NCBI GenBank assembly: GCA_022266195.1
Contig: WHVY01000006.1
Span: 4,340,001-4,404,000, forward strand
Reading direction: 5' to 3'
Source of the DNA: Tetranychus cinnabarinus
Lineage: Eukaryota > Arthropoda > Arachnida > Trombidiformes > Tetranychidae
Length of the DNA stretch: 64,000 nt
Shown here: one piece after another, positions 50,901 through 61,865 of the stretch
How the letters are laid out: every line of letters starts with the position of its first letter
Position numbering within the stretch: position 1 is the stretch's first letter
Notes under the pieces: generated by a model
The model's input: only the letters and a program-made list of their open reading frames with translations
Database searches by the model: none
Told to the model about the DNA's origin: nothing
Made by a program: the position numbers and the translations under genes

Positions 50901-53900
50901 AATCTCGTCAAACCTTGAACAAAAACACTCATGAAAAAATGAAGAGAAAAGTGAATTAAGTCTTTCCATTGACTCGTCACAGATAACAATAGAGCTGATC
51001 TTGAATGTCTATGAAAGGTTTATGCAATGTTGCAGTAAAAAGTGGATTTTTGACTCAGTGAGGTTGAGCGTTTAAAAAAGTAAGAAACTTAAATATCGCT
51101 AATTATCTAGTTAATTTAGTTTGAACAATATTTAAATAAAGTGTCGGAATAATTTTGGTGAAAATAATGTTAAGTGTGACAAAAGATTTTAAACTTGAAA
51201 CAATTTTCTAACAACTTTAAACTAAATTGCCTTTCTTTTAAATAGTCTTGTTTTTTTCGTTTGTTTAAATTTCAATAATTATCGTTATTTTCAATACTTA
51301 TCATTAACAATATAAATTGTTAAACTTACGAAAACATTTGCTGTAGATGTGATTGGATTTCTTGAGGTAAAGATTGTGGACCGGGACTTGATATGGGTTT
51401 TCGTTGTAATTGTTGCGGTTGTTGTTGAGTTTGTTGTAACTGTTGAGGTTGAGTTATCAGCAGCTCAGGTGTATGACTTGGTTGACTCAAACTCGTTAAT
51501 ATGACTTTACTCTCACCATACATTGAACTTTGCGGTTGAATTTTGGCTTCGGACATTCTTTTTTGTAGACTGAGTAACTCTTGAAGCAATTTCTTTTGAT
51601 CTTCTTTAGGTGATTTTAAGGCGCGTAAATTTTTTATCTGAGCCTCCAGTCTCTCGATAAATTCTTGATTATTTAAACTAATCTGTACAAATTGGAAACC
51701 ATTTTGATCAACAAGAGTTGGTGCTGCAGAAGATGATAAAGATGAAACCGAGCTCATCTGTTGACCTGAACTTAGACTAGGTATGGAATTTGTTAACGGC
51801 GAAGCTGAATTATTGGTATTGGTTGGTGTTAAAACATGACTTCGATTATTTGATGGTGCTGATGGACCACTGGAAAGTTTATGGTTACTATTATTGGTAC
51901 TTGCATCATTATCGGGTATAATTAACGATGCGTTGGTTAAAAGGACCGGCATTGAAGGGTTTTGTACCAAACTATCACAGTTGCTCATGGTTAAAGTTGT
52001 AGTTGACGTTGATGTTGATGAACTTGGTGTAACTGAAACATTACAAGGATTATTTGAATTCAGCATATCGGTCAAAGGAACGCTGACTATTTCTGTTTTG
52101 GATTCACTTGAAGAATGGTCCATCATAGACTTAGAGGATGATTCTTGTTTAATCGTTGTTTTTAGATTAGTTGACTCTCGAATTGACTCGCTTGTAATTG
52201 TCAATGGAATAAATGGTGAACTTGATTTTGAATCATCTCGATATGATGGACCCATAATAGGTGTAATGGTCATTGATGTCACACTGTCACCAACTTTCAT
52301 CGTTGACCCAGCATTCAAATGTTGCATTAAAGTTTGTTTATGACTCAGAACAGGACTTGATGCAATTGTAGTGATAGCTGGTGAACTTGATTTTACATTG
52401 GTTAACGATATTGTTGAAATGGTTGATGCTGATGTTGGTGTTGACGCATCCAAAGTTGGTGTCGTTGAATCAGGTGATGGTTGAGATGATCCTGGTCCAC
52501 AAGAATCTCTAAGTGTATCAATAAACTTGGAATTGCTTATTGAAGCCATAGACGTTGACCCTAAATCTTGGATGAGTTGAGTCGATGTTCCTGTTTGGTT
52601 TGTTAAATTGGATGGATTCGATAATATTGTGTTGGCTGTAGAAACACTGGGTCCCAAGTTAGGTTGAAGGATAACACTTCCATCAGCAGCCAGTGATAAT
52701 CTCAATTGATGAGTTGTACCCGGAGTCATACCATGTCCAGGAGCTATTAAAATGTTTGATGCTTGCGATCCTTGATCAGGAAACGTCAACATTGTTGGTT
52801 GTGCTTGGTTGGCATGAGAATTGTCTAACATTGTCGGTGTTGTTCCGGGTCCAAGTGAGTTTGCCTGTGTAATATCAGTTTGTGATAGTAAGCTATTGGT
52901 CAAATCTCCATCAGTTGAAGTTTGTCTAATAGTAATTGAGGAAGGCGATTGAGGTGGAGAAGAGTCTTGTAAAATACCAGTCTCTTTCAATAAATCGGCT
53001 AAATTTAAACCTTTCGGCTCTTTCCTAGCTTTTGAGTTACCTCTGATCGAGCTGCTATGAGGAGTTTGTGGATGGTGCTGGTGTTGGTGTTGATGTTGTT
53101 GATGCTGATGTTGATGAGGTGTCAACGTAGTACTTGTTGTTATTGATTGAGAAGTTATCACATTACCTGATTGAGAAAAAATTATACTATTAGCTGAAAG
53201 AGGAGCACCAGATTGTTGTGTTAATGATGATTGGTTTAAAGATTCGGCTGATGATGTTTGTAAAATAGTGTGCAATGTGGGATGGTTCGAAGCATTTTGA
53301 TTACCAACAGTACCTGAAGATTGTAAGGGCATGATGGTGCTTGTAATTGGAACGGCTTGAGGTGATGGAGTTACATGAGTCTGAATGATTGGGGATCCTC
53401 CATTTGGTGGCCCAAGTGTCGGAGTTGTTTGCAAGGCAACCAACATTGGACCGTTAGCAGTTTGAATTTGAATGAATTGAGGAACTGTTTGGGCTTGAGT
53501 AGCGGTGGGTGCTCCTGTTCCAGGACCTTGAACCATAGAGCCTGTTTGACCAATCAAATTAGGAGGCCTGGTGAAAATTATATTTTGACCTCGAAAGTTA
53601 TGTTGACCAGACATAACCATAGTTGGTGCTGTAGTCCCAGTCATAGTAGACCCATGATTAGAGAACAAATAAGTTGGTGTTGAATGGGTTGATCGCTGTA
53701 CAGATGATGATGTTTGCCCTGCTAAAGTACTTATTAAAGGAGTAGACGAACCTTGAGATGAGGCAACACTAACACTAGTACCGTTGGCACTACTAACAGT
53801 CACTACTGATTGAGGCTGTTGTTGCCGTAACGTCAATTGTAAAGGTCCACCGATATTATTTAAATTTCCTTGAATCAAAATAGGTTGAGATCCAAGGCCT

Positions 53901-54451
53901 GGAATCACTTGGTTTAGTAGAAATGTTCCGGGTGGGTTTGAGGTGATGAAGCTCATTTTTTGATTTCCTGGAGGACCAAGAAGAATCTGTGGTGTTATTG
54001 TTGTTTGTCCAGGACCTGTTGATAAAGGTCCTGTGGTAAGCGTAGTTCCAACTGAGTTAACATTTGAAGGCATATTAGTGACCAAAGAACGAGCTCCATG
54101 GTTTCCACCGTTATTATTACTATTAACTGTGGAATTATTTGTTCCAGATCCATTATTATTGGCTTGAGAATTGTGCTTTGATGACCCACCCGATTGACTA
54201 TTAGCTCCATTACCTGGAGGTTTAGGTAATATCTGTTTCGTTGAACGGGAACTATTAACAGATGAGTTCTTATTTGAACTAGCGGAGACAACAGGCTGTC
54301 CGCCACCGTTACCATTATTACCTCCACCAACAGCGTTATTATTTGGCGAAGAGCTTGTAGTTACAAGTTGTGTAGCTCCTGAAGGTGTTTGAATCAACTG
54401 CACAATTGGCCCAGATAGAACCATAGGCTGAGGAAATAAGAATGTATCCAT
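44869..54451 (-). CDS. BICRA: BICRA/GLTSCR1 homologue, non-canonical BAF (GBAF) subunit
   Basis: Eight coding exons on the minus strand: 54451-51330, 50314-49945, 49763-49603, 49512-49364, 49022-48928, 48600-48498, 45927-45799 and 45338-44869, giving 1,532 residues with all phases matching. The first exon encodes a long disordered Ser/Thr/Gln/Asn-rich region with His/Gln runs, a short NLADLLKETGIL helix (about 480) and a coiled coil (about 926-966). The diagnostic GLTSCR1 domain is spread over exons 4-6: SDACKRLLRYHVFNAPVP, then a basic helix and KAEYVMLNKLFINDE. It is the part of human BICRA/BICRAL that ties the protein into the BRD9-containing SWI/SNF complex in the nucleus. The C-terminus has a basic RKRKSS stretch followed by a Glu/Asp run. 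The first in-frame ATG of the exon is used; a non-coding 5' exon is likely. The stop overlaps METTL17 antisense. Confidence 0.9.
45928..48497 (-). other. Largest BICRA intron, with a purine/pyrimidine-skewed block
   Basis: This 2.57 kb intron carries long GA-rich tracts on the plus strand (about 46960-47070 and 47570-48350), which are read as CU-rich RNA in the BICRA transcript. Open frames here encode only Ser/Leu/Phe-rich low-complexity peptides and are rejected as genes. Confidence 0.65.
50315..51329 (-). other. BICRA intron 1 (between coding exons 1 and 2)
   Basis: A 1,015-base intron with donor GTAAGT and acceptor TGAATAG. It has short GA/CT-rich runs near 50400-50480 and 50820-50885 but no recognisable gene. 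Confidence 0.75.
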
Positions 54452-56742
54452 TGACAATGCAAGAGGGATATATAAACCGTTAAAATGATGATGGTGATGA
54501 TGATGATGATGGAGATGAAGGAGATGGAGATGTGTGTGATGCTGATACTATCAACAATAAGATTATCAGTTACGTTGTTGGACAAACAGATTTAAGAAAA
54601 AAGAGCAAAACAATAATAATAATAATATTAATAATAATAGTGAACAGAAAAGAAGGAGAAGGGAAACAAATGATAGAAAGAGAGAAAAGAGTACACGAGC
54701 AAAGAGTAAGAAAAAAGGTCTTTTCCCACTTTAAAGCTTGACTCTAAACCAGACTTGAAATAATAAGTTTGTATGTTATCAATGTATATGTATAAGTGTG
54801 TATAATATATATATATAAATATAATATTAATGAATATATTTATATGATGAAGAAGCTGAAGCAGAAAGGAAAAAAGTGTCTCTCCAATTATACTTTAATC
54901 CAATGGCCAATTGATGAAACGTTTAATCCAATACAAGGAATAACCGAGTAACTTTAAATTAACGTGAACATCGATGGAGAGAATAAACAAGCAAACAAAT
55001 TAAAAATAATAATACTAATTAAGAGAAGAAGAAGCAAAAAAATGGATAGTTGATTGATAAGTTGTTGTTGTTTAGGTAGTAATAGTAGTAAGTCGTGTAT
55101 ATGTGTGTGTGTTGTTTTTGTTGTGATAGGTTAATAAAAGTTGATTAAGGTTAACATTAGTTGATCACTTTAATTGTTTCAAAGGCCATTCTACTATGTA
55201 GCCTGGCCAAACTTACTACGTTATTTAAAACACATGATTTTATTATTACACCAATTAAACACATTATTAATTAATTAAAGATGTCAACATTCTTCTCTCT
55301 TATACTTTCTTACAGTCTTTTTGCTTTCTTGCCACTTTTTTTGTTACTCTTTCAATGGACTCCATTTTGCTTTACCTTTAAGCCGCCGCCGTTTACACCA
55401 AACTATACTATTTATCCTGTAAGTCGATATTCAGCTTTGCACATAAGCTAACCAAAAAACCGCTCAATTTGAATAAATTTAGGTCAATATTGAATGACCT
55501 CTTTTTATCTAATAATTTATTGAATTGAACTAATTGTTAACCTTTAAGATAATCCTAAAATCCTTCTCCAATCTTTATTATCTTGTTTACTCTTTAGATT
55601 ATTTTCATACTTAGTATAACTAATTATTGAATCTTTCTTATTGTTATCATTCGAGTGATTATTTCATCATAATTTCAATTCATTGCATTTTATTTATTTA
55701 ACGTTTAGGTTAGTTAATTGATATTCAAGGATCTTGATATAGTTTTTATTTGAAATAACCTCTCAGACTGAAATGTGGTAACGCCATCTTTAAAGAATCA
55801 CAGGTAGATTGGATTGAATGTCAATTTAATTACGGAGACTATTTGATTTTCAACAATACAGGTGAAGTAAATAAACATTTACAATGTTACATAATATTAT
55901 TCAATATTATGACCCATGAATCTGAATTTGGATGATTAAATGGTGACTGTAAGTTAAGTCAAAATATCTTATTCGCCTTTGAAAAATTCATTCTAATTTT
56001 TACAAAGACGTTAGGATTTGTTTTTCAAGTCGACAGTTACATGTAAGCTCTTTGAGGTCCTGCTATTTTTTAAATTTTGACCACTCGATCTATCCATTTC
56101 TTACCCTTAATAATCTTCATAGTGAAAAGCTTCCATGCAAGTTCATCATTGATTGTGATCAGGTCTACAACAGGTTTACAACCTGTAAAGATGAGGAATT
56201 AATGTGATTTACTATTTATTCATAGCATAATCAGCTGATTTTAATGATCCTAATGCGAAGTGGCTTAATTTTCTGGTAAAGTAAAATTGAGGAACAAGAT
56301 CAAGATTGAAAAATGCTTGTTAATGGACAATAGAATTTTATTCTAATGATTAGCAAATTTGATAAGATGATTAAAATTTTATACAGTACTAAGAGCAAAA
56401 TAAAAGTTCTACATTTGATGAATAGATGAATGAGAATTTCAGCAATCAAATTACATAATATACCGGGAACGACTGGTCATTTTTTTGACATTTAGTTTGT
56501 TTTTTTCAATCAAATTAAACATTTTTCGTTTTCAACACAATAGAACAAAAATAAATATTATGGGTTAAGGTGATGACATTAAAAATTATACTTGAGATGG
56601 TAATTTGATTTGACAATATTTACAGGGAAAAGTGCTAAAAAATAATAAGCATAAGCAAAAGTTGAACTTGAAGTGAATTTTAAAATTTTCAATGTGAATA
56701 GAATCCCAAGAAAATGATTCACAAATTTCTAAATAGAGACAA
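54452..56742. other. BICRA 5' flank and SH3BP5 3' flank
   Basis: Both neighbours are on the minus strand, so this holds the BICRA leader and promoter and the 3' untranslated end of SH3BP5. Simple repeats are dense at the BICRA end: ATG/GAT at 54486-54532, AAT around 54613-54640 and TA at about 54801-54820. A complement of AATAAA at 56215-56220 could be the SH3BP5 polyadenylation signal. No exon is recognised. Confidence 0.45.
54486..54532. repeat. ATG/GAT trinucleotide microsatellite next to the BICRA start
   Basis: An imperfect trinucleotide run (GATGATGATG with GGAGATG variants) about 35 bases upstream of the BICRA start codon, read as CAT/CTC repeats in the transcript if the leader extends this far. 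Confidence 0.8.
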
Positions 56743-58137
56743 TTAGTGAGTTTCGTTTAGATTTATACTGGTCAAGTCGGGCAGCGTTTTAACCTCTTCA
56801 ACATCTTGATATTCATCTTCTCCCGTGTCTTCTTCTTTATCTGATTCATAGAATTCTTCTGAAGTTCCATCTTGACTTTCATCTGAATTTTCAGATTTCG
56901 AGTTGTCTTCGCTTTTCACTTGGATTTCTTTTTCATCTAATGCATCTGATACTGATTTGGTTTCTTGGTCAGCGCATACGTCATCTAAAACTTTGCGTTT
57001 ATCAACATCATTGACTTCAGCGTTATCATCCTTTGTAAATGCATCTAAAGAATGGGAGTCTTTTGTATAATTGATGGCATCGGAAGTAGAGGCTTGGCTG
57101 TGTGAATCATTATCACTTGATTCAAAATGTTCAGTTTGTTGGCAGTTGAATGTTTCGGTGATTTGCAAATCAAACTTATCCAATTGAGTAGGGCTCAGCA
57201 TCTTACATGAATCAAGTGTAAGCATGTCAGGTTTATATTCAGCTCCAACTCCAGGCTCTCTTTTGAGATGCTTCAAAATTGAACAATTACGTTTCTCGTG
57301 AATTTCCTCTGAAATTGCCTCCAATTCTTTCAATGTTGCAGCATAACGAGCCTTGGAACAATTAATTTGACTAATGGTTAATTCAATCTCTTCTTTGACT
57401 AGAGCCAATTGCTCTTGGAATCTGAATGAAAGAAAAACAAATGATTAAACATTAATGTAAATGGAATAGACATCTGCATGTCATGACAAGTAGAAATGAT
57501 TCAAGTCAGATAGAAATATCTTCAATTTTATCGCTATGAACATAACATACCTTCTTTTTTCATCAAAATAAATTTTTGACCGTTGAAGGGCTCCTTTGAG
57601 CTTCTTTTCGAGCTTGAAAACGACAATCTCTGCGCTGTGAAAATCTTTCATCGATTGCTGGTGGATTCGTTCACTTTGCTTTTTCATAGTTTCAGCCTCC
57701 ATCAATTTGATATTAGCTTGATTTAACATTTCCTGCCATGTCGTATCAAACTCATTGGATGCTGAAGCAAATTTTTTCTCCGCTGTTTTAATCCGATCTT
57801 TTGCTTCAAGATACGCTTGACAGGCTTTTTCATAGTTTATTGCTGCTCGTTGACATTTTATTTGCACTTCAATCAATTTTTCTTTGGCTTCATAATAAGG
57901 CCTTGATTCTTCAATTGATTTACCCAACTTCGATGCTAATGATTTGAGTCGATCCGTAGATTCATTTAAAATAAGACGAAAATTGGAATTAGCTTCCTCG
58001 AAGCTCTTCTCCAAAGCGTTTATTTTACCAGTCCATTTATTGAGATCTTCCAATCTCATACCAATCCTGGGATCCAAATTGGCACTTGAATCATGATCCG
58101 TTTCTTCCATAAATTTTCCATCAGCATTTTGATTCAT
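56743..58137 (-). CDS. SH3BP5: SH3BP5/parcas-type Rab11 guanine nucleotide exchange factor
   Basis: Two exons, 58137-57551 and 57421-56743, join in phase to 421 residues (human SH3BP5 has 455). After a short acidic start, LDPRIGMRLEDLNKW begins the family's coiled-coil fold, running to about residue 250 with the conserved landmarks SRPYYEAKEK, TWQEMLNQANIKLMEAE, KLEKKLKGALQRSKIYF and LEAISEEIHEKR. In this family the long antiparallel coiled coil acts as a GEF for Rab11 on recycling endosomes; the fly homologue parcas works in oogenesis and muscle. The C-terminal 170 residues are acidic and Ser/Thr-rich, low complexity and poorly conserved in general. The ATG at 58137 is the only good start before the conserved block. 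Confidence 0.93.
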
Positions 58138-59059
58138 TCATTTAACTAATCAAGGTTAGCAGCTAAAAAATAAATAGGAAATGTGAGTTTACAAGCAAGG
58201 ATAATAGATGAAATTGATGAGATGGAATAAATTGGATCGACAACAGAATGGAGAGATTACAGATGTAAAATGATTTGAATTAAAATAAGAAACTGAATCA
58301 AGTTGAACCATAGAAAACAATGGAATGTTAAATATTATTAAAATAAGTCACTGTAAATCAAAAAGACTGGACCAACTGGAGCACCACAAATAAATTAAAT
58401 CAAAAACCAATTTGACAAATGACAATCAAATGCTATTTTGATTTCATAACAAAACTGTTTTCTAAAAGAGACCACAGAGAGCACCACTGAAACTCCGCTG
58501 AAATTTAAATGTAAAATCAGATAAAAATCAATTTTAAAATCATAGAACCGTATGGACCTCACAAATTGTGCTGAAACAATCTCTAACAGACCAAACTCCA
58601 ATACCTAGAAATAAGATCAAATGCCAAAAATGGAACGCGACTTCTGATTTCAAAGTCGAGCTGTTAACAAAATTGTAAATTTTAGCTTAAACAATGTTTA
58701 AATGAAACTGGCTCAACACAGGATCAGAGTTATACAGAGTTGTATACACTCACATGCAATGATGTTACAAGACCAGATTTGAAATGACGTAAGAAATGGA
58801 AGAATTTGAAGATAAAAAAATCATCAGAACAAGAAAAAAAAACTATTAACAATGGCTTCTAATTTGAAACAATTTCATGGACAAGAAACATATTACGTGA
58901 ATGTTTTGCACTTGACTCACATGGGCAATCTATTGATCTAACGAGAAGAAAAGCATGTTTTATAAAAGGTCAATAATTCAAGCTTTACTTAACCGAATCT
59001 AAGCGAAAACTTGAAAAATCTTTTATTGATTGAAACTTTCATTTAATCCTTGCGAGATT
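58138..59059. other. SH3BP5 upstream region
   Basis: AT-rich sequence between the SH3BP5 start and the left edge of the inverted duplication. It must contain the SH3BP5 promoter and leader. No further exon is supported. Confidence 0.4.
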
Positions 59060-59176
59060 AAATTTTCAGCCAAATTGATCAGCAATAGACAATTTAAATA
59101 CTTACATTTCATCCTTTCTTTGGGAAACATTCATTCAAAATGAAAAAAAGTACACTTGTCTATTTTTTCAAATCAT

Positions 59177-59182
59177 TTTATT
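59177..59182 (-). terminator. Conserved polyadenylation signal of the left twin gene
   Basis: AATAAA on the minus strand, about 100 bases after the stop, at the position equivalent to the AATAAA of the right twin (60565-60570). Confidence 0.6.
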
Positions 59183-59282
59183 TTTCAATGGTAAGGAGTT
59201 GCAAATACAAAGTAAACCAAGAAGGTAAAAGATTACACGAACGACTGTTGTATAATTTGACTGGTATTTGATTCGGATTCAG

Positions 59283-59654
59283 CTATCGGTTTCTTGCATT
59301 TCTTGCGTTTCTTGCACTTCTTGCATTTCTTGCATTTCTATCATCTCTATCATCTTCATCATCTTCATCATCTCTATCATTTCTATCATTGCGTATATGG
59401 TCTGCGAGGTTAATGTCATGCGGTGATCTCTTGGGTATAAAAACTATTCTACTAGCTTCTGCTGCGATTCCCGCAACCGCTAGGTTACCAGGATGATTAG
59501 GATCATCATCCCAAACAGGGGCTGGCCCGTCAACTTCCCTTCTACCACCTCTTCCTGCAGGCGGGTCAGTTGGTCCTTCAGGTTTTCGCTGTTGTGGTCT
59601 TCCATCAACTTCGTCACCAGATCCGTTGGCCATTTGATCACCATTAGAAGACAT
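59283..59654 (-). CDS. Small intronless protein of unknown family (left twin)
   Basis: A 123-residue hydrophilic protein. Shared with its mirror-image neighbour are SGDEVDG, a Pro/Arg-rich PEG segment, and a core near residues 50-80: WD-DPNHPxNLxVAGI followed by AEAxxIVFxP and SPxD. The C-terminal 40 residues are a low-complexity tail of Arg-Asn-Asp and Arg-Asn-Ala triplets made by a trinucleotide expansion (59286-59391) that the twin lacks. There is no signal peptide: a hydrophobic open stretch in front of the ATG has no ATG of its own, and the equivalent leader in the twin has a 4-base length difference that breaks the frame. A TATA box (59757-59764) and a polyadenylation signal at matching positions suggest a real transcription unit. 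I recognise no family and propose no function. Confidence 0.72.
   Translation of the reverse strand: MSSNGDQMANGSGDEVDGRPQQRKPEGPTDPPAGRGGRREVDGPAPVWDDDPNHPGNLAVAGIAAEASRIVFIPKRSPHDINLADHIRNDRNDRDDEDDEDDRDDRNARNARSARNARNARNR
59286..59391 (-). repeat. Coding trinucleotide expansion in the left twin gene
   Basis: On the minus strand, units of the types GATGAA/GATAGA and AATGCAAGA are repeated about a dozen times, encoding acidic DD/DE pairs and then RNA/RNR triplets. The right twin has only a few AATGAT-like bases at this place, so the tract expanded after the duplication or was lost in the other copy. Confidence 0.85.
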
Positions 59655-59756
59655 AATTAAGAGAAAAGATGAACACAAATTGAAATGAAAAATCACTAGA
59701 AACAAACTCAATGTAACTCAAATTCACAATGATCAAGAAATGTAAAAGATCACAGT

Positions 59757-59764
59757 TTATATAA
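59757..59764 (-). promoter_or_regulatory. TATA box of the left twin gene
   Basis: TATATAAA on the minus strand, about 105 bases before the ATG, followed by ACTGT. The same TATA box and following bases stand at the mirror position before the right twin, so the element is conserved between the copies. Confidence 0.65.
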
Positions 59765-59810
59765 CAACAATGAAGACAACAGTGAGAGTTCACAATGATT
59801 AGGAAATTCA

Positions 59811-60004
59811 ATATTTATAATCAATACTTTCGAAATTAAATTTTTGAAATCAATGATGCGTTTAAACTATTAAGAAACTGGCGCACTAACTAACCACCTC
59901 ACTAACTCCAATTAAAACTGGTTAAAAGCTATATATATTATGGGGAAAGCTTCTAAGAAATATCTTATTAAGAAAGACTTTGTTGCATAATTCACATTGC
60001 TGAG
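59811..60004. other. Central spacer of the inverted duplication
   Basis: About 195 bases between the mirror-image arms, with no clear symmetry of its own. As both twin genes point away from it, it may serve as a shared upstream region. A TATATATA run lies near 59931-59938. Confidence 0.5.
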
Positions 60005-60052
60005 TCTTATTTCCCAATCATTGTGAACCCTGTCTGTTGCTTTCCTTTTTGC

Positions 60053-60060
60053 TATATAAA
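60053..60060 (+). promoter_or_regulatory. TATA box of the right twin gene
   Basis: TATATAAA followed by CTGTTACATTTCTTG, about 100 bases before the ATG; it corresponds to 59757-59764 in the left arm. Confidence 0.65.
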
Positions 60061-60157
60061 CTGTTACATTTCTTGTTTTTATCAATTTGAGTTACATTGA
60101 ATTTGTTTCTAGTGATTTTTTATTTCAATCAATTTGTGTTCAACTTTTCTTTTAATC

Positions 60158-60442
60158 ATGCCTTCTGAAGATCAACAAGTGCCTCCTTCAGCTGTCAACA
60201 AATCTGGTGACGAAGTTGATGGAAACGAGCCACAACGAAGACCTGAAGGACAAGGTGGCCGGCCTGCAGGACAACCTCCCCATCCAACACCCCAGGATCA
60301 AGAAGACCTCCAGCCTGAGGCTTGGGATCCTGATCCAAATCATCCTGCCAACCTATCGGTTGCGGGAATCGAAGCAGAAGCTGGTAAAATAGTTTTTGTG
60401 CCGTTTACCAAGAAATCACCAAATGATAAACAGAAAAAATGA
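60158..60442 (+). CDS. Small intronless protein of unknown family (right twin)
   Basis: A 94-residue hydrophilic, Pro/Gln-rich protein homologous to the left twin. It keeps SGDEVDG, PQRRPEG, the core WDPDPNHPANLSVAGI with AEAGKIVFVP, and SPND, then ends in a short Lys-rich tail. Selective keeping of this core, while the Pro-rich middle and the tail differ, suggests that it is the functional part. No signal peptide, membrane segment or known domain is seen. The chosen ATG is the first one in frame and matches the twin's start. TATA box and AATAAA (60565-60570) flank it at mirror positions. Function unknown; a lineage-specific gene family is the simplest reading. Confidence 0.72.
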   Translation: MPSEDQQVPPSAVNKSGDEVDGNEPQRRPEGQGGRPAGQPPHPTPQDQEDLQPEAWDPDPNHPANLSVAGIEAEAGKIVFVPFTKKSPNDKQKK

Positions 60443-60564
60443 TGGAAATGCTGAACAATGAATTCGAATAATTTCCAATACCAGTCAAATTATTCAACAG
60501 TCGATCGTGTAATCTTTTGCCCTCTTGGTTTACTTACTGTATTTGCAACTCTTGTGCATTGAGA

Positions 60565-60570
60565 AATAAA
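60565..60570 (+). terminator. Conserved polyadenylation signal of the right twin gene
   Basis: AATAAA 122 bases after the stop, aligned with the signal of the left twin (59177-59182). Confidence 0.6.
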
Positions 60571-60690
60571 TGAATTTGAAAAAATAGACAAGTGTGCTTC
60601 CTTTAAATGAGTGTTTCCAATACAAATGATCAAATGTAAGTCTTTAAATTTGAATAGTCTATTGCTGATCAATTTAGCTAGAGTTCATTT

Positions 60691-61865
60691 TAAGATTCTA
60701 TCTTTTTTGGAATCGGTTACAAAGTCTCGTGAAATTTTTAATTAGTGTTCAACAGTGTAACAGTCCAACGCTACAACGGTCAAATCAAACTGGTACTTTA
60801 ATTACAAGAGTATCATTATTTTGAAATTGCGCGTAAATCACTAAGACTCATTACTCTGTTCTTTAATTAGCATGCATATAATTTGTATAAAAGTTAAATA
60901 ACCGATTTTTGATGAAAAAACGACGAGTTTATGTAAAAAACGGTGAACAATTTATTTAATGACAAAAGTATGAGGACAATTTAAAATCTAGTGTATTAAC
61001 AGATGAATATTTTTTAATTGTTCACCCGATAAAATTTAACACAAAAAACGGGTTCAACAATAGTTGATGAGAATGAGATGACGAAGATGAATATGATGGA
61101 GAGAAAAATGATGAAATGATGATGACAAATGACTATGAATAAAGTTGATTCACTAAATTTTTTTGATTGATGGAAATCTTATCGCAAACCGATTGGAGCT
61201 TGCTTGATATCTCGCACCAAATTTCACAATATTTTAGGTGAACTTGACGGTCACAATCGCATGTTTTATATCAGGTTATCGGCTTGCCTAATCAAATTAC
61301 TTCCAATCAATTTGGGCTTAACAGATGAGTCCAATCATCCCTTGCAATTGGTCAACTTTAAGATGAATGATAATGAACGAGTTGAGTTGTGATTAAATTG
61401 CAAGTCATTGAATTTAAATCCAACCATGAATCACTTTTCAAGCTCCAGGTATACAAGAAACAGATTTAATATACCAAATAATTAATTACAATTACGCATG
61501 AAAAAAACGTTGTGATTTAAAAATATAACTACTCTATATTCAAATTTAAATACAAATGTGAACACAGTCAGCAACAGTTGGATGGTTGTAGCGGCATATT
61601 CAAGTGATTGATTGAATGATTTGAAAGGACTTGAGCAAAAAAATTAAGGTAGTCCATTTTAATTGTTGCCAAAAATTGGGCTGGTAAAGTATTGCCGTTG
61701 CTGTAAATTTTTCGAGTTGAAAATTGATTGGAGTCACTCTTGGTCGGCTTTTAGATGGTTTTACCATGATATTGATTTTTGTGGTTATCTTTGAGATGTG
61801 TGGAACGGACGAGCAGTTTTTTAAAAAAATAGTGTTTCGATTTTTGTAGAAAAAAATAATCACAG
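60691..61865. other. 3' flank of the Sushi-repeat gene
   Basis: Between the right twin and the Sushi gene, which end towards each other. No supported exon; short open frames at 61204-61392 and elsewhere have no recognisable domain. Probably 3' untranslated sequence on the right. Confidence 0.4.

Larger units (their letters stand above)
59060..59810 (-). repeat. Left arm of a gene-bearing inverted duplication
   Basis: This arm is the mirror image of 60005-60690. Matching anchors, read on the minus strand here and plus strand there, are: a TTTCC-AATCATTGTGAAC box (59789-59807 vs 60010-60028), TATATAAA plus ACTGT, TTTACATTTCTTG, GAGTTACATTGA, TTTGTTTCTAGTGATTTTT in the leader, coding blocks, TACCAGTCAAATTAT and CGTGTAATCTTTT after the stops, the polyadenylation signals, AAAAAATAGACAAGTGT, and finally GTCTATTGCTGATCAATTT. 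Confidence 0.9.
60005..60690 (+). repeat. Right arm of a gene-bearing inverted duplication
   Basis: Mirror image of 59060-59810, with the anchors listed for that arm. Similarity spans upstream sequence, promoter, leader, coding sequence and 3' flank, so a whole transcription unit was copied, not just the coding part. Confidence 0.9.

Noticed and set aside
51894..54330. Long open frames opposite or out of frame with BICRA exon 1
   Set aside because: Shadows of a long Ser/Thr/Gln-rich coding exon; the minus-strand frame fits the splice phases and the GLTSCR1 domain.
59655..59711. Hydrophobic open stretch before the left twin's ATG, resembling a signal peptide
   Set aside because: It has no ATG, and the corresponding leader of the right twin differs by 4 bases in length, which breaks the frame. 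It is leader sequence.
61204..61392. 62-codon open frame downstream of the Sushi gene
   Set aside because: No ATG at the start, no homology recognised, and it lies in probable 3' flanking sequence of the opposite strand.
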